Positions 1 to 9,289 of a stretch of 64,000 bases of DNA are shown here, piece by piece (position 1 is the stretch's first letter; each line of letters opens with the position of its first letter). The notes beneath the pieces were generated by a model. The model was not told the origin of the DNA. It saw only the letters and a program-made list of their open reading frames with translations, and ran no database searches. The stretch is from Hoyosella rhizosphaerae. GTDB lineage: Bacteria; Actinomycetota; Actinomycetes; Mycobacteriales; Mycobacteriaceae. Location: the NCBI RefSeq assembly GCF_014643175.1, contig NZ_BMJH01000001.1, forward strand, positions 1,662,209-1,726,208. Reading direction: 5' to 3'. Made by a program: the position numbers and the translations under genes.

Positions 1-471
1 TGTCCGTCAGTGGTTGAACGTGCTGAGATGGCGAATGACCTCAACGCCGATCTCATGATCTCGTTGCAATGTGGCCACAGCGAATCATCAGTCGCCCACG
101 GTGTAGCGACCTTCCACTACGGAGTGCCCAACGGGTCCGAGTCAACCATCGGGGCAGTCCTGGCAGGATTTTTACAGCGCGAGATCGCAGCGCGTACTGG
201 TTTGTTGGACTGTCGATCACACGGACGCACGTGGGACGTCCTTCGCCTGACCAGAATGCCAACTGTGCAGATTGATATCGGGTACATCACCAACGGCAAC
301 GACGCCTCGCTGCTCGCCGACCCAAAGATGCGTGATGTGGTTGCCGAGGCGATTCTTGTCGCAGTGAAACGGTTGTACTTGCTCGGTAAGGACGATCAGC
401 CAACAGGAACTTTTACTTTCGCTGAACTGCTTGCTCATGAACTTGCCGTTGAAGGCCGCCGCGAAAAATAG
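1..471 (+). CDS. cwlM: CwlM, peptidoglycan amidase-like regulator (C-terminal part)
   Basis: The reading frame is open through the left edge, so only the C-terminal ~157 residues are present. It resembles the amidase_3 fold of CwlM, which in mycobacteria is phosphorylated by PknB and activates MurA to start peptidoglycan precursor synthesis. Two canonical catalytic positions are changed: the zinc-binding SIH motif reads SLQ, and the catalytic Glu of the usual VEIGF-type motif is Asp (QIDIGYITN). This suits a regulator rather than a hydrolase. The tail with LYLLGK and GTFTFAELLAHE looks typical of actinobacterial CwlM. It converges on the next gene across a strong hairpin. Identity rests on family resemblance plus position beside an Rv3916c-like gene and parB. 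Confidence 0.85.
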   Translation, partial: CPSVVERAEMANDLNADLMISLQCGHSESSVAHGVATFHYGVPNGSESTIGAVLAGFLQREIAARTGLLDCRSHGRTWDVLRLTRMPTVQIDIGYITNGNDASLLADPKMRDVVAEAILVAVKRLYLLGKDDQPTGTFTFAELLAHELAVEGRREK

Positions 472-482
472 CCCAGACAACC

Positions 483-520
483 CTATGGCTGGTACTGAAT
501 CCGTTCAGTACCAGCCATAG
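483..520. terminator. Bidirectional hairpin terminator
   Basis: A perfect 17-bp inverted repeat (483-499 and 504-520) closes on a TCCG loop between the convergent genes cwlM and the GNAT-like gene. No long T-tract follows on either strand, so termination strength is inferred from the stem alone. Confidence 0.8.
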
Positions 521-573
521 CTGTCTAAATCGCCCTCAGATCGAATCTAACGACCGTAAGTACCTTTTCGGTA

Positions 574-1287
574 TCAACCACCCACGGAGACCTTTCCTGG
601 TTCAGCAGGGGGCGTCATGGTCAGGCTCGCAGACTCGAGAAGTCGAGTTAAAGCGGACTCCACATCGGCCTTCCAACCGTGATCGCTGTCCAACTCGATA
701 CGAAATCTCGGAAACTCCGGATGCGGAGCAACTTCAATAAAGTCGGCATCACGGAGTCGTGCCGCACTGATCATGCAGGTGTGTGGCCGACAGTCCCCGG
801 CTCTCTGATGAACAGCGTGAAAATCCCGCCAACTAATCTCGCCATCGCGTTCATGGCCGAATGCTTCGATGGCACGTACACCCCGCCGAACAAGATCAGC
901 GACAACCGCTTGAATGAGTGTTTGGTGAAATCCCTCAGCTTCAGCGAATCCGTCAACGTACAGAGTGGTCAAAAGAATCGCATCGGCGCTCACGGGGGAG
1001 GTTGGAAATACCTTGGCGCGCGGGACCACATTGGGTGGTGCATAGATTGCGCAGCCGGCTACATACTCACTGTTGGTCTCAGCATTGTCTAAAAACAAAA
1101 ACTGTCCGCACGATCCCCAGCCGAGAAGTACCGAGGAAATCCAGGCTTCCTTCTCAAAAGCAGAATCACACACATCATGTGACTTCGACATGGCATCTGG
1201 GTCGATCTCCCAGAACAGGCATCGACTTGTATGTGGTGGCAACTGATGCACAGTATCGAGAGTGAGCGGTTCAACCCGAATAGACAC
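574..1287 (-). CDS. GNAT-like acetyltransferase family protein (Rv3916c-like)
   Basis: Conserved actinobacterial protein of about 237 residues found between cwlM and parB in mycobacterial relatives. The N-terminal part has RCLFWEIDP. A central region with LLTTLYVDGFAEAEG followed by a helix rich in VVADLVRRG resembles the acetyl-CoA-binding part of GNAT folds. Substrate is unknown. I chose the GTG start giving VSIRVEPLTLD because it looks like the natural start of the fold; a TTG at 1335 would add 16 residues. It stands alone, leftward, upstream of a hairpin that ends the parAB operon. The GNAT assignment is an inference from weak motif similarity; the neighbourhood is what identifies it. Confidence 0.7.
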   Translation of the reverse strand: MSIRVEPLTLDTVHQLPPHTSRCLFWEIDPDAMSKSHDVCDSAFEKEAWISSVLLGWGSCGQFLFLDNAETNSEYVAGCAIYAPPNVVPRAKVFPTSPVSADAILLTTLYVDGFAEAEGFHQTLIQAVVADLVRRGVRAIEAFGHERDGEISWRDFHAVHQRAGDCRPHTCMISAARLRDADFIEVAPHPEFPRFRIELDSDHGWKADVESALTRLLESASLTMTPPAEPGKVSVGG

Positions 1288-1405
1288 CTCGTTGGCCGTC
1301 CTCCATGTGTGGACTTGCCTATAACAAGCCGTCAACGAACAGGGCGAGAGCAGGAGCTCCTACGGCAACAATACTCGCCTAAACTGTCAACGAGGATGAT
1401 CTGAG

Positions 1406-1429
1406 CACGATCGACCGTAGTCGATCGTG
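1406..1429. terminator. Hairpin downstream of parB
   Basis: Nine-base perfect arms (1406-1414, 1421-1429) with a 6-nt loop lie about 20 bp beyond the parB stop, before the start of the GNAT-like gene. Likely the end of the rsmG-parA-parB transcript; no T-run is evident. Confidence 0.45.
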
Positions 1430-1450
1430 TCACACCCTCTCTGCGTTGAT

Positions 1451-2485
1451 TCAGTTCGCGGTGCCCATTAGGGACACGATTCTTTCCAGGTCCTCCACCG
1501 AACCGAACTCGACAACGATCTTGCCTTTTCGCTTTCCTAGGCTCACTGTCACTTTCGTATCAAAGCTGTCCGACAAGTGGTGTGCGACTGTGTCTAGTTC
1601 AGGGCGGGGTTGCGATGCCGGTTTTTTCTGGTCGTGGGGGAGGGGCTGCTCCGTTCCACGGTTGAGAAGTATTACTGCCTCTTCTGTGGCCCGAACTGAA
1701 AGTCCTTCAGCAACAATGCGAGCCGCGAGGTTCTCTTGAGCTTCAGCACCACGCGTCACACCCAACAACGCCCGCGCATGGCCAGCCGACAATACACCTG
1801 CGGCAACACGCCTTTGGACCGCGATAGGTAGCTTCAAGAGGCGGATCATGTTTGTCACAACTGGACGGGAACGACCAAGTCTTCCCGCCAATTCATCGTG
1901 GGTAACGTCAAACTCTTCGAGCAGCTGTTGGTACGCCGCCGCTTCTTCTAGGGGGTTGAGTTGAACCCGATGGATATTCTCCAGTAGGGCATCCCGGAGA
2001 AGTGACTGGTCTGCAGTTTCGCGGACGATAACCGGAACCGTTGAAAGCTGTAGGGCCAATCCAGCTCGCCAACGTCGTTCACCCATGACGAGTTGGAACC
2101 GCTGACCATGCGGACGAACCACGATGGGTTGCATCATCCCGAATTCTCGAATTGAGTGGATCAGCTCATCAAGGGCGTCTTCGTCAAATACTTGACGGGG
2201 CTGCTTCGGGTTTGGATCAATGAGCCCGGGGTTGATCTCCCGGTACACCGCGCCAACTTGTGGCACTTCGTGGTCCACACCGCGGGGCGATGATTCTTGT
2301 TGCAATGTTTCATGTGAAACATCGACCAACGGGTCAGCATGCGCAACAAGGGGAGTGGCTGCCCTCGACTCTCCGCCAATAATAAGATCGGCGGCCGCAT
2401 TGCCTAGCTGAGGCGCGTTAGTAGGTCCGGTTGGGATCAGCGCTGCCAAGCCTCGCCCAAGGCCACCGCGTCGATTCTGGTTCAT
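1451..2485 (-). CDS. parB: Chromosome partitioning protein ParB
   Basis: ParB loads at parS sites as a CTP-dependent clamp and organises the origin region for segregation with ParA. The 344-residue protein shows the basic N-terminal [14 protein letters not shown] motif (ParA-contacting in this family), the nucleotide-binding motif GERRWR near residues 135-140, the ENIHR box near 170, a helix-turn-helix around 193-215, and a C-terminal dimerisation domain. The start codon overlaps the parA stop by 4 bp, indicating translational coupling. A parS-like site lies inside the gene at codons for DVSHETL. Length and layout are normal for the family. Confidence 0.97.
   Translation of the reverse strand: MNQNRRGGLGRGLAALIPTGPTNAPQLGNAAADLIIGGESRAATPLVAHADPLVDVSHETLQQESSPRGVDHEVPQVGAVYREINPGLIDPNPKQPRQVFDEDALDELIHSIREFGMMQPIVVRPHGQRFQLVMGERRWRAGLALQLSTVPVIVRETADQSLLRDALLENIHRVQLNPLEEAAAYQQLLEEFDVTHDELAGRLGRSRPVVTNMIRLLKLPIAVQRRVAAGVLSAGHARALLGVTRGAEAQENLAARIVAEGLSVRATEEAVILLNRGTEQPLPHDQKKPASQPRPELDTVAHHLSDSFDTKVTVSLGKRKGKIVVEFGSVEDLERIVSLMGTAN
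2306..2321. promoter_or_regulatory. parS site (one mismatch) inside parB
   Basis: The 16-mer matches the consensus TGTTTCACGTGAAACA except for T in place of C at position 8 of the site. It lies within the parB coding sequence near the N-terminus. Confidence 0.8.
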
Positions 2486-3498
2486 ACTGTTACCTTCGCA
2501 GATTGCTCATTGTTCGGAGTGGTGGCGGCACGTTCAGCTATTTCTCGGCCGGCATCGAGATAGCTCATAGCCCCTCGCGAACCTGGGTCGTATTCAATGA
2601 CGCTCATTCCATAGCCTGGCGCCTCAGAAACCTTGACACTGCGGGGGATGACATTGCGGAGAACCGCACTACCAAAATGTCCCCGAACCTCGTCAGCGAC
2701 TTGTTCTGCAAGTTTGGTTCGAGCGTCGTACATGGTGAGCAAGACAGTCGAAATGGCTAGTTGGGGGTTCAGATGCGAGCTGACCAGTTGTATGTTGCGA
2801 ATGAGTTGTCCAACGCCCTCGAGTGCATAATATTCGCATTGAATGGGGATGAGGACTTCGTTCGCAGCGACCATCGCGTTCAATGTCAGAAGACCAAGTG
2901 ACGGCGGGCAATCGATCAAGATGTAGTCAAAGGCGAGTTTCTTGATGGCTTCTGATTCGATCGCGGCCCTCAGTCTGTACTCACGTTGTTCGAGCGACAC
3001 TAGTTCAATTTCCGCGCCGGCTAGATCAATCGTGGCCGGAATACACTTCAGATTCTCGTTAAGTGGACAATCCTGGATTGCTTCATCCGGACTGATTTCA
3101 CCAAGCAGGAGTTCGTATGTGGAGGGGGTCCCTGAACTATGGGGAACCCCCAAAGCAGTACTGGCGTTGCCTTGCGGATCAAGGTCAATGACAAGTACCC
3201 GCAATCCATGAATGGAAAGTGCAGCTGCTACGTTCACCGTCGTTGTTGTTTTTCCGACGCCACCCTTCTGGTTGGCTACGGTGAAGATACGCTGACGGCT
3301 GGGTTTTGGCAGTTTGTCGGCGCCTGAATGTAAGACCTTGGTGGCGCGCTGGGCAGCCGCTGCGATAGGGGTTTCATTCATAATTTCGTCGATAAACTGC
3401 TGCGAAATTCCATCGTCGGAATCATTCGCTACCGAAGTTTTAGGCAACGTGGACAGCAGTGTTTCACGTGAAACGTCGCGTTGATTGTCAGGTGACAT
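2482..3498 (-). CDS. parA: Chromosome partitioning ATPase ParA
   Basis: Walker-type ATPase that binds DNA nonspecifically and drives ParB-parS separation. The deviant Walker A motif KGGVGKTT sits near residues 78-85, after a long N-terminal extension of about 70 residues typical of Mycobacteriales Par[13 protein letters not shown] gives the Walker B region. I chose ATG at 3498 because AGGAG lies about 7 nt upstream; a TTG at 3504 would overlap the rsmG stop. It is the second gene of the rsmG-parA-parB operon, 2 bp after rsmG and overlapping parB by 4 bp. The N-terminal peptide DVSRETL is written by a parS site. Confidence 0.97.
   Translation of the reverse strand: MSPDNQRDVSRETLLSTLPKTSVANDSDDGISQQFIDEIMNETPIAAAAQRATKVLHSGADKLPKPSRQRIFTVANQKGGVGKTTTTVNVAAALSIHGLRVLVIDLDPQGNASTALGVPHSSGTPSTYELLLGEISPDEAIQDCPLNENLKCIPATIDLAGAEIELVSLEQREYRLRAAIESEAIKKLAFDYILIDCPPSLGLLTLNAMVAANEVLIPIQCEYYALEGVGQLIRNIQLVSSHLNPQLAISTVLLTMYDARTKLAEQVADEVRGHFGSAVLRNVIPRSVKVSEAPGYGMSVIEYDPGSRGAMSYLDAGREIAERAATTPNNEQSAKVTV
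3460..3475. promoter_or_regulatory. parS site inside parA
   Basis: TGTTTCACGTGAAACG differs from the consensus only at the last base; the 14-bp core GTTTCACGTGAAAC is a perfect palindrome. It encodes part of the ParA N-terminus. Confidence 0.92.
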
Positions 3499-3500
3499 GC

Positions 3501-4187
3501 TCAACTCCTCTTCTGTTCGCGATGACGACTGCGCTGTCGCTGCTCTTTTCTAATACGGACGACCGTGGTCGGAACATCGAGTACGTCTGCTCCACACTGA
3601 ACAATCTCGACGTCACTGACACCTAGACTTCTGAATCCTTTGCGATCACGATCGATCTCGTCCTGAACGCTTGCTCCCTTGATTGCTACAACCTCGCCGC
3701 CAGGGCGCACCAGCGGAAGTGACCAACGTAGAAGTTTCAGAAGGGGAGCCACGGCTCGGGATGTCACTACATCAGCGCCGCCGGCGTCTTGGACAATCGT
3801 CTTGTCTTCTGCTCGACCTCGCAGGACGGTCACATCGAGCCCCGACTTTTCGACGAATTCCGCAAGGAATACGGTGCGCCGCAACATTGGCTCAACCAAA
3901 GTCACATGCAAGTCGGGGCGGGCGATCGCAAGCGGTATACCGGGCAGGCCACCTCCACTACCCACATCGACCACAGTGGAGCCTTCAGCGATCATTGATT
4001 GAATTACGGCACTGTTGAGAATATGACGATCCCAAAGTCGTTCGACCTCGCGGGGGCCAATGACGCCTCGCGTAAGACCTTCGGTCGAAAGGAACTCATG
4101 ATAGAGCTCCGCTAAGTTGGTTCTGTTGCCAAAGATTGTGGACACCGCGTCGAGCAGGTGATCCGGAATCTGTTTCACGTGAAACAT
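3501..4187 (-). CDS. rsmG: 16S rRNA (guanine-N7)-methyltransferase RsmG
   Basis: Methylates N7 of a guanine in the 530 loop of 16S rRNA using SAM; loss of the homologue gives low-level streptomycin resistance in other bacteria. The 228-residue protein shows the SAM-binding motif VVDVGSGGGLPGIPLA and the N-terminal LWDRHILNS motif of the GidB family. I placed the start at ATG 4187, giving MFHVKQ, because actinobacterial homologues begin this way; a longer frame up to 4271 adds a low-complexity extension. No good ribosome-binding site precedes either start. First gene of the operon with parA and parB, and its first codons are formed by a parS site. Confidence 0.93.
   Translation of the reverse strand: MFHVKQIPDHLLDAVSTIFGNRTNLAELYHEFLSTEGLTRGVIGPREVERLWDRHILNSAVIQSMIAEGSTVVDVGSGGGLPGIPLAIARPDLHVTLVEPMLRRTVFLAEFVEKSGLDVTVLRGRAEDKTIVQDAGGADVVTSRAVAPLLKLLRWSLPLVRPGGEVVAIKGASVQDEIDRDRKGFRSLGVSDVEIVQCGADVLDVPTTVVRIRKEQRQRSRHREQKRS
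4171..4186. promoter_or_regulatory. parS site overlapping the rsmG start
   Basis: Perfect TGTTTCACGTGAAACA, identical on both strands, covering the first codons (FHVKQ) of rsmG. Confidence 0.96.
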
Positions 4188-4536
4188 CCAGGGGCAGAAG
4201 GTACGGGACAAACCACAAAGGTGTAGTTCGTAACAAGTGTAGGTCACTACTTCTCTCCGGGAGTCGACCACACTCCACTACCCATCACGTTTCACGTGAA
4301 ACACAAAAAATTCATCTTCATCAGACTCCACTGCCACCAAGCCACCACACGCGGCTATTACGTCACAGTGATGTAATACCTCAACCGGTGCTGCAACTGT
4401 GGAAGGGCGCCCAAGGTTCGCGCAACTCAGCGAGGCAGAAATTTAAGCACGATGGCAACGATTGAATCATCAACCATAAAACCTTGATGAAGCCAAGACG
4501 TGAAGAAGCGAGAGAACTACGGGATGAAGTGAAAAA
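4188..4536 (-). other. Intergenic leader of the rsmG-parAB operon
   Basis: About 350 bp between the jag terminator and rsmG. Apart from the parS site at 4288-4303 I see no convincing gene. The operon promoter must lie here, but I cannot assign it by eye. Confidence 0.5.
4288..4303. promoter_or_regulatory. parS site upstream of rsmG
   Basis: CGTTTCACGTGAAACA contains the perfect 14-bp palindromic core. It is the only one of the four clustered sites that is noncoding, about 100 bp upstream of the rsmG start. Confidence 0.94.
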
Positions 4537-4570
4537 AGGCGCTTGACTGAACAATTTCAGTCAAGCGCCT
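4537..4570 (-). terminator. Rho-independent terminator of the rpmH-jag operon
   Basis: A perfect 15-bp stem (4537-4551 and 4556-4570) with CAAT loop. On the minus strand it is followed by a run of six T, the classic intrinsic terminator layout, just past the jag stop. Confidence 0.93.
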
Positions 4571-4586
4571 TTCACAATCTGAAACG

Positions 4587-5093
4587 TCACTCGGGGAGTA
4601 CGACAACTCGCCTTTGTGGTTCTTCGCCTTCGCTTTCGCTTCTGACGCCGCTCACGAGCGCCACTGCATCGTGAACGATCTTCCGCTCAAACGGGGTCAT
4701 CGCCTTCATGGATTCCTTCACGCCTGTGTTCTTCACACGCTGCGCAACAGTGGATCCCAAATCTGAAAGTTCTTGACGCCGCGCAGCCCTCCAGTTGGCG
4801 ATATCGAGCATCAAGCGTGAACGATTACCCGTGCTTTGCTGAACAGCAAGCCTGGTTAGTTCCTGAACAGCATCAAGGACTTCGCCGTGTTTACCAACCA
4901 ACTTGTTGAGATCGTCACCGCCATCGATCGCCACAATCGCGCGGTCGCCCTCAACATCAAGATCGATATCGCCGTCGTAATCGAGGATGTCGAGCAGCTG
5001 CTCTAGATAGTCCGCAGCGAGCTCTCCTTCTTCAACAAGACGCTCTTCAAGATTATCTGGGTCTGGCGCTAACTCAGCTTCCGCATTCGTCAC
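4587..5093 (-). CDS. jag: KH/R3H RNA-binding protein Jag (Rv3920c-like)
   Basis: Single-stranded nucleic-acid-binding protein encoded with YidC in most Gram-positive bacteria; in firmicutes the homologue (KhpB/EloR) influences cell elongation. This 168-residue version has an acidic N-terminus, a KH-like domain (residues ~50-100) with the loop LVGKHGEVLDA, and a C-terminal R3H domain around MTPFERKIVHDAVA. The usual N-terminal Jag-N domain is absent, as in mycobacterial Rv3920c. GTG start 44 bp after yidC. Last gene of the leftward operon, followed directly by a terminator. Confidence 0.92.
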   Translation of the reverse strand: MTNAEAELAPDPDNLEERLVEEGELAADYLEQLLDILDYDGDIDLDVEGDRAIVAIDGGDDLNKLVGKHGEVLDAVQELTRLAVQQSTGNRSRLMLDIANWRAARRQELSDLGSTVAQRVKNTGVKESMKAMTPFERKIVHDAVALVSGVRSESEGEEPQRRVVVLPE

Positions 5094-5137
5094 GTCCGTG
5101 CACTCCTACTGTAATTAGTATCGGGAAATTAACAGAT

Positions 5138-6235
5138 TTAGCGCCGACGCTTCTTCCGCTTTTTCGCTTTAGGGTTACGAGGGCGAGGATTATTTGGCCG
5201 CATACCCACCTGAGGTGTGGATCGCGCGGCAGTGGGGGAGGGGCTAGCGTCAGCAGTATCGTCATCAGCTTCGCCTTCTACCGAGGCGTCAGCCGAATCA
5301 CCACGCTTCACAGCGGACGGTTTAGCACCAGGCCGCGGAGCATATGAATCACGTCGTTCGATCGCCTCTTGTCGTTTCGCTTCTTCTTCACGATCGATCT
5401 GGTTGTATACGATCTTCTGCTGGCCCAGGGTCCAGGCGTTGTTAGCCACCCAGTAAAGAAGCACTGCGACCGGCAGGAAGGGACCACCGACGAGAACACC
5501 GAACGGGAAGATATATAGCGCTAGGCGGTTCATGATTGCGGTTTGTGGCTGCTCCGCCACTTCCGCAGTCTGGCGCGATATCGAGTGTCGAGCATTGAGG
5601 TGCGTCGCAATAGAAGCGACAATCATCAACGGAATAGCAACGAATGCAACAGCTGTCCGGCTGGGGATACCATTCACAAGCTCAGGGACACCAAACGCCA
5701 GGTACAAGTCTTCACTGTGCGCAATGGCCGCGGAAAGTGGAGAACCAAATAAGCGTGCGTCCAGGAACGACTGGACATCGTCGACGCTAAAGACGTAGTT
5801 AGGCTCGCGAACATTCTGCTCGGGAGTCATATTCAATCGGCCAGGACCAATGCCGCCGGTGCGGTTGAACGACATAAGTACGTGATAGAGACCGATAAAA
5901 ACTGGGATCTGAGCAAAGATCGGCAAACAGCCAAGGAGCGGATTAAAACCATGCTCGCGCTGTAGCTTCTGCATCTCCATCGCCATCCGCTGGCGGTCCT
6001 TGGAGTACTTCTTCCTCAAAGCCTTGATCTGAGGTTGCAACTCTTGCATCTTGCGAGTTGTACGGACCTGCTTTACGAATGGCTTGTAAAGCAACGCTCG
6101 GATGGTGAAGACGAGGAAGATCACCGACAGCGCCCACGTGACACCGTGATCCGGCCCGAGGAAGGGCAGATACCCAAAGACCTTGTGCCAGAACCACAAG
6201 ATTCCGGAGACGGGGTAGTAGATGAAATTGAGCAC
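5138..6235 (-). CDS. yidC: Membrane protein insertase YidC
   Basis: Inserts and folds inner-membrane proteins, alone or with SecYEG. The 365-residue protein has an N-terminal membrane segment, the cytoplasmic hairpin with [17 protein letters not shown], the conserved [20 protein letters not shown] stretch and further hydrophobic segments. It lacks the large periplasmic domain of Gram-negative YidC. The C-terminus is a long Lys/Arg-rich tail ending KKRKKRRR, which in such proteins contacts ribosomes. GTG start 4 bp after yidD, so the two are probably translationally coupled. Confidence 0.96.
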   Translation of the reverse strand: MLNFIYYPVSGILWFWHKVFGYLPFLGPDHGVTWALSVIFLVFTIRALLYKPFVKQVRTTRKMQELQPQIKALRKKYSKDRQRMAMEMQKLQREHGFNPLLGCLPIFAQIPVFIGLYHVLMSFNRTGGIGPGRLNMTPEQNVREPNYVFSVDDVQSFLDARLFGSPLSAAIAHSEDLYLAFGVPELVNGIPSRTAVAFVAIPLMIVASIATHLNARHSISRQTAEVAEQPQTAIMNRLALYIFPFGVLVGGPFLPVAVLLYWVANNAWTLGQQKIVYNQIDREEEAKRQEAIERRDSYAPRPGAKPSAVKRGDSADASVEGEADDDTADASPSPTAARSTPQVGMRPNNPRPRNPKAKKRKKRRR

Positions 6236-6239
6236 TGCT

Positions 6240-6590
6240 CTAGGTACTCCTGTTCACTTCGTCGCTAGCCTCACGAGCATACCTAGGTGTATGCCGAGTG
6301 GGCGCATTCCGTTCCGGTACTGGGTCCCAGCCGCCTTTATGCCATGGACCACATTTCGCAAGGCGCACGATAGCGAGAAACGCCCCCTTAGCCGCTCCAT
6401 GCTGTTGGAGCGCCTCAGCTGCATACTCACTGCACGTTGGGCTAAACCGACAGGTGGGCAGGCGGTAGGGAGATATCCACGTGCGATAAAACTGGACACA
6501 CCAGATCAAGATGCGAGACGGGATCTGGCGCAGAAACAGGAAAAACTGGCGCACTGCGGAGTCTGAATGCGATCCATTCACACTATTCAC
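6240..6590 (-). CDS. yidD: Membrane protein insertion efficiency factor YidD
   Basis: Small amphipathic membrane-associated protein that aids YidC. The 116-residue product carries the family core [19 protein letters not shown] followed by SEYAAEAL and a [13 protein letters not shown] segment with conserved Cys and Gly-Gly-Trp-Asp. The C-terminal ~25 residues are extra and hydrophilic. GTG start 4 bp after rnpA; the gene is packed between rnpA and yidC as in most bacteria. Confidence 0.94.
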   Translation of the reverse strand: MNSVNGSHSDSAVRQFFLFLRQIPSRILIWCVQFYRTWISPYRLPTCRFSPTCSEYAAEALQQHGAAKGAFLAIVRLAKCGPWHKGGWDPVPERNAPTRHTPRYAREASDEVNRST

Positions 6591-6594
6591 AGTG

Positions 6595-6984
6595 CTACCG
6601 TCCCCTTGCCTTGGTGACCTGGTGCAAAGCTCGTTGCAACTGCGCTGCCAATTCGCTTGTAGACGCCTGCCTCGCGCTTGGAAAGGCTCTAATTACTACG
6701 TCTACGTCGCTATTCACATCATCGGATACATACAGAATCGCGTGTCGCAGTTGTCGCGACACGCGATGACGATCCACAGCTGATCCGAGCGCCTTATTCA
6801 CAATAAGACCAAATCGCGGTCCTCCCCAACGGACAAACGGTGCATCGTCCGGGGAGTGACCTGTTGCGGGGTGAGACAAGAAGTAAACAACGAAACATCT
6901 CTGGCGCACTTTTTTGCCGCTACGAAGCACTAATGAAAACTCATGGTGGCTGCGCAAGCGCTGCGACTGTGGTAGCACCGTCAT
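6595..6984 (-). CDS. rnpA: Ribonuclease P protein component RnpA
   Basis: Protein subunit that assists RNase P RNA in 5' maturation of tRNAs. The 129-residue protein begins MTVLPQSQRLRSHHEFSLVL, matching the N-terminal RL-x-F pattern of the family, and has the RNR-like motif in a changed form (AVDRHRVSRQLRH). It lies 23 bp after rpmH, the almost universal arrangement. The RNase P RNA gene itself is not in this window. Confidence 0.94.
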   Translation of the reverse strand: MTVLPQSQRLRSHHEFSLVLRSGKKVRQRCFVVYFLSHPATGHSPDDAPFVRWGGPRFGLIVNKALGSAVDRHRVSRQLRHAILYVSDDVNSDVDVVIRAFPSARQASTSELAAQLQRALHQVTKARGR

Positions 6985-7007
6985 TGCCTCACTGGAACAA
7001 CTAGCCC

Positions 7008-7151
7008 CTACACAGCGAGCTCGGCACGGCCCTTACGACGACGAGCGGAGATAATGCTCCGGCCGGCGCGAGTACGCATACGAAGACGGAAGCCGTGAAC
7101 GCGCGCCCGACGGCGATTGTTAGGCTGGAAAGTCCGTTTGCCTTTCGCCAC
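7008..7151 (-). CDS. rpmH: 50S ribosomal protein L34
   Basis: A 47-residue highly basic protein whose sequence reads [20 protein letters not shown] at the N-terminus and continues with the expected [20 protein letters not shown]. This is the actinobacterial L34 pattern. GTG start, preceded by AGAGGAG about 8 nt upstream. First gene of the leftward rpmH-rnpA-yidD-yidC-jag operon, divergent from dnaA. Confidence 0.98.
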   Translation of the reverse strand: MAKGKRTFQPNNRRRARVHGFRLRMRTRAGRSIISARRRKGRAELAV

Positions 7152-7699
7152 GGTCAACACTCCTCTTATAGATTGCATCGTTGCGATGCAGGTGATTTAA
7201 CTACGTTTGGTGACTGCACGAGACTACTCAGGTTCTTGCGTGTGGTCAAACTCGAACAACTCCAGCTAGCAATTTGGGAGCATGTTCGGGAGATTTGCTG
7301 AACTGAACACGTGCTGAACTGGAATAATGACAAAACTATTGCGTCGATGCGCTATCTATTGTTAGCGTCTCAGCTCAGATGCACGTTTCGAAGACTTTGC
7401 CCTGCGGTGAAGTGCAGATGGAAAGCACGTAAATCCTAGCGACGCGACGACACTTAAATACGAGCGCCAGTATCTGTGGCACGGTGGTGCACTTCGCCCT
7501 TCCAGGGGTGTAGTGTACTAGCTTCCACACACTTCTCCACAGCTGTGGATAAGTGTGTGGATAATTTTCCTTGAGCGATACGCGGCGGCTTCTTCGACCT
7601 CACGAATGTTCGTATGGATGTCGCGCATCGGTTTCAGATTGCACGCCGAGGGTGGGGTAGTGAGATTGATTCCTATAGGAGCAGCGGAAGGGTTGGATC
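7152..7699. promoter_or_regulatory. rpmH-dnaA divergent intergenic region
   Basis: About 550 bp with no convincing gene. It must hold the leftward rpmH promoter and the rightward dnaA promoter, and it contains two perfect DnaA boxes close to dnaA. I could not assign -10 or -35 elements with confidence. Confidence 0.7.
7544..7564 (-). promoter_or_regulatory. Two DnaA boxes upstream of dnaA
   Basis: Perfect TTATCCACA (minus strand) at 7544-7552 and again at 7556-7564, three bases apart in the same orientation, about 135 bp ahead of the dnaA start. Likely used for dnaA autoregulation or as part of a bipartite origin. Confidence 0.88.
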
Positions 7700-9208
7700 G
7701 TGGAGAATGATCCACGGACTCTGACGGAGATTTGGACGAAAGTAGTTGAAGAGCTAGTCGAAGGCCACGGTCAAGCCGGCCAGTCACAGCTCCTCAGTCG
7801 TAAAGACAGAGCCCTACTTCCGCTAATCAAACCGCTCGACTTCTCCAACGGGTTCGCACTTCTTGCAGCACCAACTGCATTTGCAAAGAAGGCCATTGAA
7901 AGTAACCTTCGACATATAGTCACTGAGACTCTAAGCCGGCACCTCGGGGAACCAGTCGAACTTGCGGTGCGCGTGAACGCCACGGACGAGTTCACGGGGG
8001 ACACAGGTCCAGCCACTGAAAACGGTTCTGGCGGTATCGGCGAAGCGATGCAGAGCGATACGTTCGGGACTGTTGACCCGGAATCTTCTGAAGGTTCTGA
8101 CACTTTCGACAACCCGCACCCCGGTTGGCCGCTTTATTTTTCGCAGACTCCAACGCCGCCACGACCAGTCTCCTCTAAGTCAAGCCTCAATCCGAAGTAC
8201 ACGTTCGATACGTTTGTCATTGGCGCATCAAACCGGTTCGCACACGCAGCTGCAGTTGCCATCGCTGAGGCGCCGGCACGCGCATACAATCCGCTTTTCG
8301 TTTGGGGTGAGTCCGGCCTCGGCAAAACACACTTGCTCCACGCGACTGGGCACTATGCACAAAAGTTGTTCCCAGGGATGCGCGTCAAGTACGTGTCCAC
8401 TGAAGAATTTACGAACGACTTCATTAACAGTTTGCGCGATGACCGCCGCGTTGCATTTAAGCGCCGCTACCGCGACATCGATTTGCTTCTGATCGATGAC
8501 ATCCAGTTCATCGAGAACAAAGAAGGTATCCAGGAAGAGTTTTTCCATACCTTCAATACGTTGCACAACGCCAACAAGCAGATTTTGATCTCGTCTGACC
8601 GGCCGCCGAAGCAATTGGCGACGTTGGAAGAACGCCTACGCACACGATTCGAGTGGGGCCTCACGACTGATGTCCAACCACCTGAGCTGGAGACGCGGAT
8701 CGCAATCCTCAGCAAGAAGGCGCAGATGGACCGACTTCAGGTGCCTGATGATGTACTTGCCTTCATTGCAAGCAGAGTAGAGCGCAATATCCGCGAGTTG
8801 GAAGGTGCACTGATCCGTGTCACCGCATATGCATCGCTCAATCAGCAACTGATTGATTTGCGGCTAGCGGAGATCGTGTTGAGAGATCTAGCTCCAGACT
8901 CCCGCAGTCTTGAGATCACCGCAGCAACGATCATGAACGCTGTTGTTGAGTACTTCGGTGTCAGCATGGACGAATTGTGTGGCCCTGGGCGAACCAGATC
9001 TGTCGCACAGGCTCGCCAAATCGCCATGTACTTATGCAGGGAGCTCACCGATCTGTCGCTACCTAAGATCGGACACACGTTCGGCCGAGATCATACGACA
9101 GTGATGCATGCTGACCGAAAGATCCGCTCTGACATGAACAGCAATCGCAGCGTGTACGAACAGATTCAGGAGCTCACCGCTCGCGTTAGACAGCGATCCA
9201 AAATTTAG
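7700..9208 (+). CDS. dnaA: Chromosomal replication initiator DnaA
   Basis: AAA+ ATPase that binds DnaA boxes and melts oriC. The 502-residue protein has domain I (residues ~1-90), an acidic variable linker (~95-165), Walker [10 protein letters not shown] at 203-211, Walker [10 protein letters not shown] at 262-270, and the domain IV signature [10 protein letters not shown] at 462-471 that contacts DnaA boxes. GTG start with GGAAGGG about 10 nt upstream. Followed at once by a perfect palindrome and the origin-like region. Confidence 0.99.
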   Translation: MENDPRTLTEIWTKVVEELVEGHGQAGQSQLLSRKDRALLPLIKPLDFSNGFALLAAPTAFAKKAIESNLRHIVTETLSRHLGEPVELAVRVNATDEFTGDTGPATENGSGGIGEAMQSDTFGTVDPESSEGSDTFDNPHPGWPLYFSQTPTPPRPVSSKSSLNPKYTFDTFVIGASNRFAHAAAVAIAEAPARAYNPLFVWGESGLGKTHLLHATGHYAQKLFPGMRVKYVSTEEFTNDFINSLRDDRRVAFKRRYRDIDLLLIDDIQFIENKEGIQEEFFHTFNTLHNANKQILISSDRPPKQLATLEERLRTRFEWGLTTDVQPPELETRIAILSKKAQMDRLQVPDDVLAFIASRVERNIRELEGALIRVTAYASLNQQLIDLRLAEIVLRDLAPDSRSLEITAATIMNAVVEYFGVSMDELCGPGRTRSVAQARQIAMYLCRELTDLSLPKIGHTFGRDHTTVMHADRKIRSDMNSNRSVYEQIQELTARVRQRSKI

Positions 9209-9212
9209 ACAG

Positions 9213-9268
9213 GCGTGAAAAGGCTCGGGGTGGGACCACATGTGGTCCCACCCCGAGCCTTTTCACGC
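9213..9268. terminator. 56-bp perfect palindrome after dnaA
   Basis: Two 28-bp arms (9213-9240 and 9241-9268) are exact reverse complements with no spacer, starting 5 bp after the dnaA stop. As RNA it would form a very long hairpin with a 4-nt loop, so a dnaA terminator is the simplest reading. It also separates dnaA transcription from the DnaA-box cluster. Confidence 0.85.
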
Positions 9269-9289
9269 TCTAAGCACTAGTGAAATCAG

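Noticed and set aside
4136-4465. Plus-strand open frame upstream of rsmG
   Set aside because: It runs across two parS palindromes and intergenic sequence; composition is not protein-like.
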